A stretch of DNA of 64,000 nucleotides from Cristatella mucedo (Eukaryota; Bryozoa; Phylactolaemata; Cristatellidae): the NCBI GenBank assembly GCA_009760855.2, contig WPIO01000195.1, positions 1-64,000 on the forward strand, written 5' to 3'. The position numbers and the translations under genes were made by a program. Below, piece after piece: positions 21,000 to 31,314 of this stretch (positions are counted from its first letter, which is position 1; every line of letters begins with the position of its first letter). The notes beneath the pieces were generated by a model, which was not told where the DNA came from, ran no database searches, and was given only the letters and a program-made list of their open reading frames with translations.

Positions 21000-22625
21000 G
21001 CCGGCAGCTCTCTTTGCTGCCCTCTTTGCTGTCCCTTACACGGTTCTTCGAAAGATGTGTGACTGTCTGAGGTCTGAGCTCTGAGAGCTATGTGGATGTT
21101 ACGCAGAAGAGTTTTTTAGCGAACTCACCGCCTAAGCGGCTTTCGATACGCATTTACGGCATACGGCCAAAAGACTTTATCTCACGTAACAATAGAAAGT
21201 GGGAAGCACAGCAGAGTCATGAGAGCAGTTGAGATAGTGAGTAGCATGGCAGTAGCAGCTCAGGACCGCTGGAAATGATGAGCCATGGTCGGCAGCAAAA
21301 TAGTAGTTGTCGCTGGGTAAGAATTTCGGAAGCCAGTTCCGCAGTCTGGGACCTGCAGAACTAAAGCTTCTGTCGCCAACGGTTTTTAAGCGGAGGAAGG
21401 AAGCAGCTAATTTACTGCCCATACAGGACCTGAGGATACGAGGAAGCTGAAATTGGTGCAGCAGTTCAGCTAGGCATAGAGGAGCAAAGCCGTGGCGGGC
21501 CTTGTGGGTCAGGATAAGAACTTTGTTCTGTATCCGTTGATCCACCAGCAGCCATCCTAGCTCTTTTAGCAAAGGAGACACGTGTTCAAACCTCTGGGAC
21601 TTGAAAAGCAGCCTCGCAGCCATATTTATAGGCAGCTATAGCAGCCTAAATACTTTTTCTGGTAGCCCAGCCAAAAGGGAATTACAATAATCAAGGCAAG
21701 ACAGAACTAAGGAGCTAGTTAAATCTTTTGCAAGCCACTGTGGAAGACAGCTTCTAATCTTAGATAGAGATCGGATGTGATAGCTAGCTGTAGAAGCAGT
21801 TCTCTGAATGAAGCTTGTTACATTGAGGCTGCTTTCGAAAACGACACCTAAATTTCGAGCACGTGATGATGGTCGCACGACAGCATCGTCTATTAGAAGA
21901 GCAAAGCCTTTTAATCCAGTCACACGCTTAGGGTGTCCTATGAGCAGCAGTTCGGTTTTATCATCATTTAGTTTCAAGAAGTTTCCCGATATTCAAGATC
22001 TAATGTCGGCGAGGCAAGCATGAAGTTTATCAGTTGCTGCAGCAGGTTCCGAGGGTTTTAAATACAAATGCAGCTGAGTATCGTCAGCATAAAGGTGATA
22101 TTCTATTGCATGGGCCTTGATCACTTTTCCCAGAGGTCGAGTATAAATGGAGAGCAGCAAGGGACCGAATACAGACCCTTGAGGGACTCCACAGGTGACC
22201 CGTCTCGTTGTATGAGACCTGACCCTCACACGACACGGATTGAACACGATCAGACAAGTACGATTTAAATCACGCCAGTGCCTCGTCTGCCAGACCAATC
22301 GTTGTTCTCAATCGCTCCAGTGGGACATCTTGATTAATGGTTGGAAGGCAGCTGATAGATCTAGCAGAACTAGGGCAGTGACATTCTTGTCACCGTTGTC
22401 GTATAGAATGTCATTTTTAACACGAAGGAGAGTAGTTTCAGTGGAGTGCTGCTTCTTGAACCCCGATTGAACTGTTCCAGACATTTCATTATTTTCAATA
22501 GTTGCTACCAGCTGCTTAGCGCCACTAATTTTTATTAATTTGTTCACGAATCTTTGAGGAAAAAAGGAAGAAGAGAAGCTGGGCGATAGTTTGCAACTCC
22601 ATTGTGAAACTCCATTACTTCGTCG
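21000..22625 (-). mobile_element. L-B, best-preserved copy (RT to 3' UTR)
   Basis: On the minus strand four open segments succeed each other: 22631-22308 (RT start), 22298-21993 (RT motifs B and C), 21977-21636 (post-RT), 21623-21177 (C-terminus), then the 3' UTR to about 21000. Only small breaks separate them, so this is the youngest-looking L-B. The 5' end stops inside the RT start (VANYRPASLLPFFPQRF), a typical 5' truncation of target-primed reverse transcription. No tail repeat is obvious at the 3' end. Confidence 0.9.
21177..21977 (-). pseudogene. L-B post-RT and C-terminal region
   Basis: Reads KLNDDKTELLLIGHPKR, RARNLGVVFESSLNV, YHIRSLSKIRSCLPQW, VLSCLDYCNSLLAGLPEK, then after a stop LLKELGWLLVDQRIQNKV, HGFAPLCLAELL and VGDRSFSSAGPRLRNWLP. 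All are hallmark blocks of CR1/L2-like polymerase proteins. The stop at about 21630 separates the halves. Confidence 0.9.
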
Positions 22626-22631
22626 TTCCAA
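21993..22631 (-). pseudogene. L-B reverse transcriptase core, interrupted
   Basis: Blocks in order: PQRFVNKLIK, QSGFKKQHSTETTLLRVKND, ALVLLDLSAAF (motif A), a break, [20 protein letters not shown] (motif B, nearly canonical), [18 protein letters not shown] (motif C with YADD) and [13 protein letters not shown] copies element RNA into DNA at the nicked target. The break after motif A removes part of the fingers/palm, so this is not functional. Confidence 0.9.
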
Positions 22632-23188
22632 TCAATTAAATGTAAATAAATATAGTTAGAAATGTGTACTTAATATCACAGCAACATATGCTGACCATTA
22701 TCAGACTCTGACAAGCAGTTAAATTCTATTATCCGTTTTGCAACTGAAATTAATGTTATACTCTGATGCTTCGATTTTTTTAAATATGTGATTGTCCATG
22801 GGTTTTTGACGACAAACGCCATTATGCAACATTAATTTCCAGGCCTAGTCAGAGGACGCAAGTGATTTCTTAGCAGAAAGCCAAGAAAAGATGGGCCAAG
22901 AAAAGTGTGGGTGCTATTGAATGGTCAAAGCTTCTTCTCCCACATTCAGAAGGTCAGAAGAGACCAAGCGGGCAAGTGCCACTAGGATACCGAAGACTTA
23001 CAGAGCCCGCTTGCTGCGTCGGCTTTGGTTGCCAGCAGACCGCTGCGATACGATTGAACTTAATTTAATCCGACAAATTATAGTGAACTTTTCCCAACTA
23101 TATTCATAATATATTCTCTTCGTAATTTTTTGTCAGTGTGACTAATTAGCTTGATGAAATTGTCCAGGGTTTACCCAGAAATTGAACT
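22632..23188. other. Unassigned stretch
   Basis: No recognised feature. Confidence 0.45.
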
Positions 23189-23190
23189 CA

Positions 23191-23322
23191 ATATATAATT
23201 CATTTATATAGCGCCCCAAGAGAACTTAATCTCTATTCAGGCGCTTCACATATGCCTCGGGGCTCGAGCCCACGACCTTGGTCGGGGCGAGCACCTTAAC
23301 CGCTAGACCAACCCAGCTCGGC
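23191..23322 (-). mobile_element. S-1 SINE
   Basis: Minus-strand copy with head TGGTCTAGCGGTTAAGGTGC, box B-like GTGGGCTCGAGCCCC, body ATATGTGAAGCGCCTGAATA and tail CGCTATATAAATGAATTATA. It lacks about 15 bp between the two head boxes compared with 58390-58500. Short TA tail. Confidence 0.85.
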
Positions 23323-23324
23323 AA

Positions 23325-24080
23325 TTGATGTCAGTAGCAGAAGTCGAACACTAGCAAGTTGTAAATCGTAAGACAATTTTGTATATGCTTTAAGACAATT
23401 TAGATGAATTCACTAAACCAACTTTTCACAAATTTGGTTCTATAAAAGTGTCACAGATTTGTGAGCTACTCTTCACTCTCCACATGGTAGTTTTTTGAAA
23501 AATGCTGTAGGTAGATAGTTGTTCCGACAACTTGCTCAAAAGTCAAAAGTAGATACCCATTTACAGTTACACGCTTGAATAGCAAGTAATTGTAGAGCTT
23601 CCTCAAAAATAAGGAATTCGGACAAGTTTTTACAAAATTTAACTCTTTTGGCTAAATAATTTTGCAAAGATTTATGTCCAGGTCCATATAACGACTATGA
23701 GCAAAGGTTAATAGGTTTACTAAAAATGTGCTGTAAATGCATTACCTTATTATAGATATAACAGTGCTCACCAATTTTAGCACATTCAGATATTTCAGAT
23801 ATTCAGACATTCAGATATTAAAAGTTAACTATAAAAGAAAATTTCAAGTGTGCGTCGTGACTCGTTGTGAACTCAAAGGCATGAGTAATCAAGCGAAACT
23901 ACTCTTTTTACGGCTAGATTGTTGGCACTAGAAACTTTTGCTCTGCTAAGTCCAGGCTACGAACGAATTTTTTCTAGTTTGTATGCATTTCCTCCTCCTG
24001 CTGGTGTAGACTCAGTCACAACCATTACAGGAAATCGACGCTCATGCGCTGTGATGTGTATGAAGCTGCCTACTTCCTTG
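23325..24080. other. Unassigned AT-rich stretch with short ATTCAGAT repeat
   Basis: The only structure seen is a degenerate ATTCAGATA run at 23784-23819 (four to five copies of a 7-12-bp unit). No coding potential. Confidence 0.5.
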
Positions 24081-24084
24081 CTTC

Positions 24085-24252
24085 AGCTCTGCTAGCCACC
24101 ACTAGCTTTGCGTTGCGTAAGATAAAACTTTTTGGCTACCGCACGCTCACCGAGAGCCTCCATGGATTCAGGTGCGCTCTTCTAAACTATCTAGCGTAGC
24201 AGTCAATAAATCTTCGTGGATTTATGAAGTTACAGACTGCGATACTGAGGCG
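24085..24252 (+). mobile_element. L-B 3' UTR fragment
   Basis: TTTGCGTTGCGTAAGAT..A, TTGGCTACCGCACGCTCACC, GAGAGCC and GGATTTATGAAGTTACAGAC follow the L-B 3' UTR at 34770-34910 and 59895-60015. No coding part is attached. Confidence 0.65.
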
Positions 24253-24254
24253 CA

Positions 24255-24629
24255 AATATTGAAACCACTCACTTGTGTTCCAAGGCTGCTTGGACCAAAA
24301 CAAAAAAGCACCACGGCCAAGCTGCTTGTGCAAAGCTTTCCTATTTTCTCTAAGATGTGCGTGAAAGTTGTTATTGTTATATGTGCCACCGGCTCATGCG
24401 CCGCGGGCCTCTCTAGCGTAGGAAAATAGCAAGCTGTGTGTATAGCCAGTCGGAACAGGCCGCGTGTCACCTACCTAACACATGCGACATCTGTCGAGAG
24501 AAAGCAATGCTGAAAGATGGGCTGGCAGCATTTGCCTGCAATCAGGTTACTTGCCACTGAGTTTATTTGTGGTTCACGCTTTGGAATAACTGGAGTAACG
24601 GGTTTTATTTTCCATATCAATTCTTTTAA
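24255..24629. other. Unassigned stretch
   Basis: No recognised feature. Confidence 0.4.
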
Positions 24630-24674
24630 AGTGTATGGCAACCTATTGCAATGCATTACAATGTATTGCAACTA
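24630..24674 (-). repeat. Isolated 10-bp-phased GCAA run (P160-like)
   Basis: GGCAAC, GCAATG, ACAATG, GCAACT start one helical turn apart (GCA/ACA ending at 24640, 24650, 24660, 24670). It resembles the phased part of a P160 unit in the array B orientation, but the rest of the unit is not clear. Confidence 0.45.
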
Positions 24675-24679
24675 GCTAA

Positions 24680-26370
24680 TTTTGTGTGTGTGTGTGCGTG
24701 GAGATTCGTGAGTTTCATAATTACAATAATGCGTGCTTGCATTGAATTTGACGGATACCTTTAAAGCGCTGCATGTCTGTGCGTTAGCGTAGATAGCGAG
24801 CTAAGGTTCTCACTGTTGCCACTTGCTACTTAAAGCAGCAGGGCTGAATGTAAGTAAAATGGCGCCACGCTCATCCGTCCGGCACTGACTGGCCCCTTTT
24901 GGAGCAGACTCTAGGTAATGAGCAAACGCTGACCGCTGCCTTTCAGCCTTCATCGATATTTTACACAGGAACGAGTCTCGATGAATATGGAAATGGCAGC
25001 TTCTCTGAGCGCGGCAGCGAGATCATCACGAGTCGTCTGCTCAAGAGCCTCGTTCGGCATCGTAGTCATGACACTGAGCTGCTGCCGCCGCCATCTCCGC
25101 GGGCTTCCTCCAAGGCGATTTCCGGCTTAGCCGACGTAGTGGCCCTTTTATTCTTAATTACTTAAGCCGCTTCTTTTTGCAGTAATTTTGAGTGAATTAT
25201 GAACGGCTTCTCGAATGCGCTAGTTTGCGTGGGCTTGCTAGCGGCAGTTGGACACACTTTCCTGTCCAACGGACAGAGAATGACTTCATCAGATTCATTA
25301 CAGACTCTTTTGGTACATAATTTACACACGACGCATAATTTTGTTTTGCCAAAAGAAATTGTCTGATGATTTTTACGGGGCGCAATAATTTATGTACTCT
25401 AACTCATGCATGCGCCATTTTTCTGCAGCTGTGTAAACAGCGGCAGAAAGCTATTTGTAAAAATCTTTTATCGACAGCTCAGAAGTATTTAGCAAAGAAA
25501 TTTTTTCAAGTTTCACCTCGCGTCTAGAGCGAGCAATTGAGTGAGTGAAAGAGATGTCTGTGTAGATGGAAATTCTGGGCACGCTGGACAGGCTGTCTGT
25601 GAGTATGCTTTCCGTAGGAGCATTAAAATAGATCGACGCATGGCCATGAGCGTCGATGGGCTCCACTGCAAAGAGGCTCAGTCGCATCTTGCCAAGGCTC
25701 CGCCTGAGGAAACGCCGCTTACCTTTAGAAAGGCAATTTTAAGACCTCACTATAGAAAAATGAAGCCGTAAGCATGTCGCCGAGAGTGACGCCGGAACCT
25801 TTGGCGCGCGAATCGACCGCCGCCGCCGCCGCGGCTGCCGCCGGGCGAAAGGTCAATTGATAGAATAGGATTTTTCCCGCCCTGGCGCTACGCGTCACGG
25901 ATCGAGTAGCTGTCCGTCGCGCAGCTGCCGCACTTTGAAATCACCACCTTTGTGCTAACTAGTTGGACTTCCAGCAAATTTCTGTACCTCATAGAAATTT
26001 GCAGGAGGCCGCAGTCTTAAGGAGAAGCTCGCTGCAATTTTGAACGCCGGTAGCGCGGTCAAACGGGCAGCCTAACTAAAGCACGCCCGCACTCGCCGAC
26101 TCAGCTTTAAAAGCTTGCTAATATTTTTCCGCCTGTAACCACTGGAATTCATCACGAAGGGTAAAAAGCTCCGCTATACCGAGCGAATTGCTCACCGCAC
26201 AGTTAGTGTCCTTAGCGGTTGGACCCCGGAAGTATTGGAAGTAACCTAAAGAATGAGCGTACAAATTACGACCTAGTGCAATTTCGCTGATTTCCTTAGG
26301 CGCACTAGTGTACAAACTATTTGCTGGAGATAGCTCTGCTTTCAGACCAATGTTATGCTCGTTTGTGATG
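24680..26370. other. Unassigned stretch with a CpG-rich patch
   Basis: Short frames on both strands without motifs. A GCC-repeat/CpG-rich patch lies at 25785-25930 (CGCCGCCGCCGCCGCGG). It might be a remnant of a promoter-like region, but no gene is attached. Confidence 0.4.
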
Positions 26371-26371
26371 A

Positions 26372-26487
26372 CCGAGTTCAAGGTGCTCGCCTTTGGCTAC
26401 CGAGGTCGCGGGCTCGGGCCTGTGGAAAATGTAAAGACCCTGGATAGAGATTCAGTTCTCTTAGGGCGCTAGGCAAAAATATGTACA

Positions 26488-26490
<3 letters not shown>
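26372..26490 (+). mobile_element. S-1 SINE, leading into (TA)n and (TG)n
   Basis: Plus-strand S-1: CAAGGTGCTCGCC, box B-like GCGGGCTCGGGCC, body with TAGAGATTCAGTTCTC and TTAGGGCGCTAGGCAAAAAT. The copy is diverged, and part of the head is missing. Confidence 0.7.
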
Positions 26491-26703
<213 letters not shown>

Positions 26704-26704
26704 A

Positions 26705-27290
26705 TAGCCCAAAAATTGCCTTTAACCGTTGGAAGACAAAAACTTTAGGGAGACACCGAATGCTGCCTAAGTACGTGATATGTCACGCCTATCCAATCAA
26801 GCTAGATCACCAGCAGGTAAGCAACGAACGTAGACTACTCACTGGCCCACGGAGCAGAGGACAATAGCCGGTTGCACTCTCGTATGTGCGTCACTGCCGT
26901 CATGGAGGAAAATGCCCTCACAGAATGTATTAAATTATCAAATACAATTTTTTAAGTTGCTGTAGTGCTTAAAACTTCAACCGACAATCTCGCCATTGTT
27001 AATTTTGTCTTTCAATCCTTCCAATCCTAAAACGAAATTGATTCCTAAAAGGTCCTATGCTCGTTATGCGTGCGGCAAAAGCACTCGACGTACTTGAACA
27101 AGTTCGAAATCGGGCGACGGTGCAAGGTCCTAAAATTTACGCCTGCACTTACCCACGCATTCGTCTTTAATTCTGACGAATCCCTCGCAGCAAGCGTACG
27201 CCGCGCAGGGCTGGTCGTACTGCCTCAGGCCATAACCTGCAACCGGCTGACTCACCACGCTACAAAGCGGATGACCGTCAGCGACCTCAG
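26705..27290. other. Unassigned stretch
   Basis: No recognised feature. Confidence 0.4.
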
Positions 27291-27292
27291 CC

Positions 27293-27340
27293 ATGACCTC
27301 AGAGCGTAATGACCTCAGAGCGTAATGACCTCAGAGCGTA
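27293..27340 (+). repeat. Three perfect 16-bp tandem copies
   Basis: Unit ATGACCTCAGAGCGTA at 27293, 27309 and 27325. Perfect identity suggests recent duplication. The flanks (27345-27795) show nothing recognisable. Confidence 0.95.
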
Positions 27341-27799
27341 AGACAGCTGCGGTAAGCGAAAAGCGCATAAACGTACAACGTTCTCCAACGCGATCGGTCG
27401 CACCGGCTCCAGCCCCACAAGCCGCAATCTTCACTGTAGTTCTCTATCGATGAGCCGACATGATACTGTGGGTCGTACCTCACAATCTCCACTCGCTGTA
27501 GCGGCGGCGGTTGGTTTATGCAGCACATATTCTTTGAAAGGAAAAATGCACAAACCTTACTTACATCGATCAAGTATTTCTTGACGCAGCTACTCATTTG
27601 ATCTTAGATAATACAAACTGGACGTCATGTAGCTTGAAAGAAAAGGGGGTGCTCGTAGCAAAAGGGTGGAGGCAGCAGCTGGCATTGCTACCAAGCTTTG
27701 GTCAGGAACAATTAGGGTATTTCGTCACGGTTTTTTTTCTATTTTATATTCTGGATAGTCTTTAGGGTACCATAATCGATGTCTGGAGGCCAGTGGGAC

Positions 27800-27956
27800 T
27801 TATCCCAAGGTTAACTTGCGTGACTTTCATGGCTCAGGTCCTGCGTTCGGGTCCTGCGTTCGGGCAATCCTTTGTTGACTGCTGCAAACAGAGTGGTGGC
27901 CGCTAAAGCACTTGTGCCGCTTTAAAAATGAGGCTGTTTTCTTAGCTAACCTAAAT
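27800..27956 (+). mobile_element. S-2 SINE with internal 13-bp duplication
   Basis: Box B-like region GTCCTGCGTTCGG is duplicated (27838-27850 and 27851-27863); then GCAATCCTTTGTTGACTGC, GTGGTGGCCGC and AATGAGGCTGTTTTCTTAGC as in the S-2 tail. The head is weak. Confidence 0.65.
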
Positions 27957-27959
27957 GTA

Positions 27960-28710
27960 CGGTTACTTTACCAGTGCATTCTGCTGAGCTATCTATCTGA
28001 TTAAACTTAATTACTGATTTTCTTTTTAAATGTGGCACACCTCCTCAGTGTGGTATGTGTGGATAGATTGAAATTATTTAAAAGATGAAGACGAAATAAA
28101 TAAAGAGAAACGCACGCTCTGGTGGCTCATGATTGATTTATCTCGACTCGATAAGTGACTAAGGACTCACTTAAAAATGACAAAAAAACCGCAATTCACA
28201 CTTCAGGCAGATTCCATTGATTTGTTTCTGGAAAATATCTATTGGCCTAGAATTTTTTTCAAAACTGGCACGGCACGTTGACAGTTACATCCTATCGAAA
28301 ATAGGTACAAATAAAAAATATTGTAAAGGCGCACTTGACTACCTGGGCTCTACATATACAGTAATGTGTAACATATTTGGCTCCAATAAAGTTCAGGTTG
28401 ACGCCTACCCTCAGCATACGTGACAATAGCTGCGGATCCAAAATTGAAAGACCTAGACCTGAGCATAGATGTGGCTGAACTAGCTAGCGTTTACCATGGG
28501 CTACTCCAGTGGAGCTGCAACGTGGAAACGGCTACTATTGGCCAAGCCATTGCCCAACGAACCAAATCTCTACCTTAGCTTCGGTCATCTAATACTAGTC
28601 CTTCAGGAATCTCTCGGACCTATCTCTGCAGTACAAGTCCTGGCAAGAGTGACCTAATTAGGCATACTCCTTGAAAAAAGGTTGGCTGAGTTAGCAGCCT
28701 CCTTTGTCTA
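27960..28710. other. Unassigned stretch
   Basis: No recognised feature. Confidence 0.4.
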
Positions 28711-28845
28711 GCGGCTGAAAGCTTGAATGGATATCACCACAGCTTTCACTGAGGAGTAAAAAATTGTCCACGACAGGACTCGAACCCACGACCTGGATTG
28801 AGAAGCGAGAGCAGCATACTTCCTAGGCTAAGACCCAGAGTAAAT
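28690..28845 (-). mobile_element. S-2 SINE
   Basis: Minus strand: CCAGGTCGTGGGTTCGAGTC (box B-like), CTGTCGTGGACAATTTTTTA, GAAAGCTGTGGTGATATCCA, then GCCGCTAGACAAAGGAGGCT. Order and spacing match the other S-2 copies. The tail repeat is absent. Confidence 0.8.
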
Positions 28846-28849
28846 GCCG

Positions 28850-30290
28850 AGAAATTACTGAGAACATAGGTCGAGCAATCAAATAATTGCAGATTTTACC
28901 TTTCAAAGGATAAGAAAATTAGAAATACGGTCTGAATATTGATGACTTCCACATAAAGTTTTAAAAAACTATTGGTTAATCTTTCACACCCGGTAGAAAA
29001 CTGGAAGTAACATATCTAAAAATGCAAGCATTTACCAATCTCTGCATCACATATGGCTTGAAAGCCAACCTATTGAGCCTTGGTATTTCGAATTACTTTT
29101 TTGCCGCTTTTTGTGGTACATGCTTGTGACTTTGAAAGTGCTTTATTAACAGCACAGATTCTTACCTTGCCTTACCTTACTGCAAGACTTTCATTATAAT
29201 TACATTTAGCTAGTTTAGCTATACATGTCCACGATCTAAGATGTCAAAGTGTATGGTCATTTGATGACATTTAGAGCAAAGTGAATCAAACCGAAATCAA
29301 AATGAAAACCTGAAGTAGTTTAAAAGCAAAGATTAACTTGCATTTAAACTTTTATGTTGATCCGTCAAGTATTGGCTTAGTTATGAAATTTAAAAGGTAA
29401 AAATCTACGCTGTTAATAGTGCTGTTTAAAGGACACAGGCATTTATCTCAACCAGTTTAAAATATGCACTCCGATGTTTCAAGGTTCACCAAGTTGGATG
29501 CGAGTAATATAGGATGCAGAGATTAGAGTTTTTTATTTGTAGATACATTTTTTTTTTAGTTACTTACTGGCTAGGCTTGATTTGCCTTATCATTTTTGTA
29601 ATGCTTTCCTTTCATGTGCAAATCGTCGAAACATCTCAAAATCCCACTAATAAAAACGCTTGTATTTTGAAAGGTACTCTAGATAATTATGCAATCGCTG
29701 GGCAAGTCTTCTTAGTTATTTCTTTTTATGTACCCTTGACAGAGTATAGTAAATGGCCCGCTGAACCTCCGAAAGGCCCATGTCACTTGGGCCTCCCCGA
29801 AAAAGAAATTAAATACAACTCATCCAAGGAGCCTTCTGACTAGTCGGCCTTTCGTATAACGCCAAGCCACAGTAGTAGGGAGAAGCATTACCTTTACTTG
29901 TGTGATTGTCTAACTGTATCAGGCAAAGATAAAGAAAGCAAAAATAATTACCACTTCGCTTCTGCTTCGTGCTCCCCGATAAAATGACAAACGTGCTTTT
30001 TAAGTCCCCGAATGATTGAACAACCTTTGCCTTGCACTCAGGCTGGTAGTGCTGCATGACGAGCATTACTGGCACCCTTGCGCTTAGTCTGACAATGCCC
30101 AACTGACTTCAGTAATAATAATGTAATTTTAATGCCAATCTGGTGTGGGCCCTAAGAAAATCATGTCACTTTCAAAATACGGCGTAAAAAAACAGATAAA
30201 TTGGTAGGTAATAATAATCAGATGAAGACGTTGGTGTACTGCATTAATAGAACTAAATCTCTATTGAGAAGCTGTAACATGTTGAAAAGG
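28850..30290. other. Unassigned AT-rich stretch
   Basis: Holds a hydrophobic plus-strand frame of 109 codons at 29514-29843 (segments rich in F, I, L, V near residues 8-36 and 62-75). AT-rich DNA often yields such frames. No start context, splice signals or family likeness persuaded me. Confidence 0.4.
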
Positions 30291-30297
30291 GAGCATG

Positions 30298-30327
30298 TAG
30301 TAGCAATGAGCATGCTCATTGCTACTA
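30298..30327. other. 30-bp perfect palindrome
   Basis: Arms of 15 bp with no spacer, centred on GAGCATGCTC; the left arm is TAGTAGCAATGAGCA. Slightly beyond, GCAT/ATGC can pair with a bulge (30293-30296 and 30327-30330). No flanking repeat element is seen. Confidence 0.97.
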
Positions 30328-30374
30328 TGCAGCGTCGGTACACGTAAAAGCATGTGAACAATGATTCTATAGAC

Positions 30375-30505
30375 AGAGCCGATGCTTCTAGGAACAGGTT
30401 GGTTTCTAGCTTCTTTTAAAATGTCTTAAAGTCACGTGATGTTGTGCCGTCATTCGGGTGTGAGCTCCAGGGTCGCTTGCCAGCAGAGCTTGAGGTAAAT
30501 TGGCT
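30375..30505 (-). mobile_element. L-A C-terminal fragment
   Basis: CTTCTTTTAAAATGTC..AAGTCA, then GATGTTGTGCCGTCATTCGG, GTGTGAGCTCCAGG match the L-A region seen at 45415-45480. Short and diverged. The next 450 bp are unassigned. Confidence 0.55.
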
Positions 30506-30959
30506 GCCCAGCGACTAACGTGGGAAAATTATTGGTCCCATCATTTCAGCCGAGCCAACGCCAAGTCAATTGTCTATAAGAAGTGAGTGGAATCGCCGAA
30601 GCACAGCCTAAAAACGCCAGCGTTGACCTTGCCCTTAGCTACTCCCCAATCAGCGCCCAGCACCCAGGGAGTCTTTCGGCGGCGCTATAGCGGATCGTTT
30701 TTTCAAGTGGGTGCTTTAGCTTGATGCTATAACTCTACGTACACCTTCACGCCTGAAATAGCTAATTTCATTGCTAGGTTTATATCCCAGTCAAAGAAGC
30801 CTGTCTGATGGCCTGTTAGATTCCATGCTCACTTTTCTCTTTCGGTCAAGCGATTCTAGTAAAGATTTATCCTGCATACCAATATAGAAAATGTGTTCTA
30901 GGCCTCAGGTCTTGTCCCGCATCCTTCAAATAGTCTGTATTCAGATCACTCTTTCAGAA

Positions 30960-31312
30960 GTAAACACTTGAATAGAAGAACATGCTCACTTCCGTCTAGA
31001 CCCCCTGTTTGTTTTCAGATCAGAGATTCTAGAATGAGTCTCGGCAGACCAGCATAACGTTTGCGTAAAAGTATCCCAATGCCAAGCAAGTAGTTTCAGT
31101 CGTCGTTTTAAGAGGAAATCATCCCTCACAGCCAGCTTTGCTGCAATTGATTAGTGTCTTTCTCGGGAATGCTGACCTGAGGTCAATGCTCTCTGTATGC
31201 TTGCTCTGCTGGATCTCTGGATAGCATTTCATACTGCCGATCGCCAAAAGCCTACCATCTCGCTTGGGCATCAGCGGTGGCTCTGGTATTTCTATTATTA
31301 TTATTATTATTT
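30960..31312 (+). mobile_element. LINE reverse transcriptase fragment
   Basis: The plus strand reads ALLDLWIAFHTADRQ (RT motif A, normally [13 protein letters not shown]), then after a frameshift SRLGISGGSGIS, comparable with SRLGITGTDLQWF in L-A. Upstream, GAACATGCTCACTTCCGT resembles GAGCATGCTCACTTAC in L-B (7918). An ATT run at 31293-31311 interrupts it. The motif A aspartate has become H. Family (L-A or L-B) is not settled. Confidence 0.6.
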
Positions 31313-31314
31313 CT

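Noticed and set aside
29514-29843. 109-codon hydrophobic frame as a membrane protein
   Set aside because: AT-rich composition alone yields F/I/L-rich frames; no start context, splice sites or family likeness.
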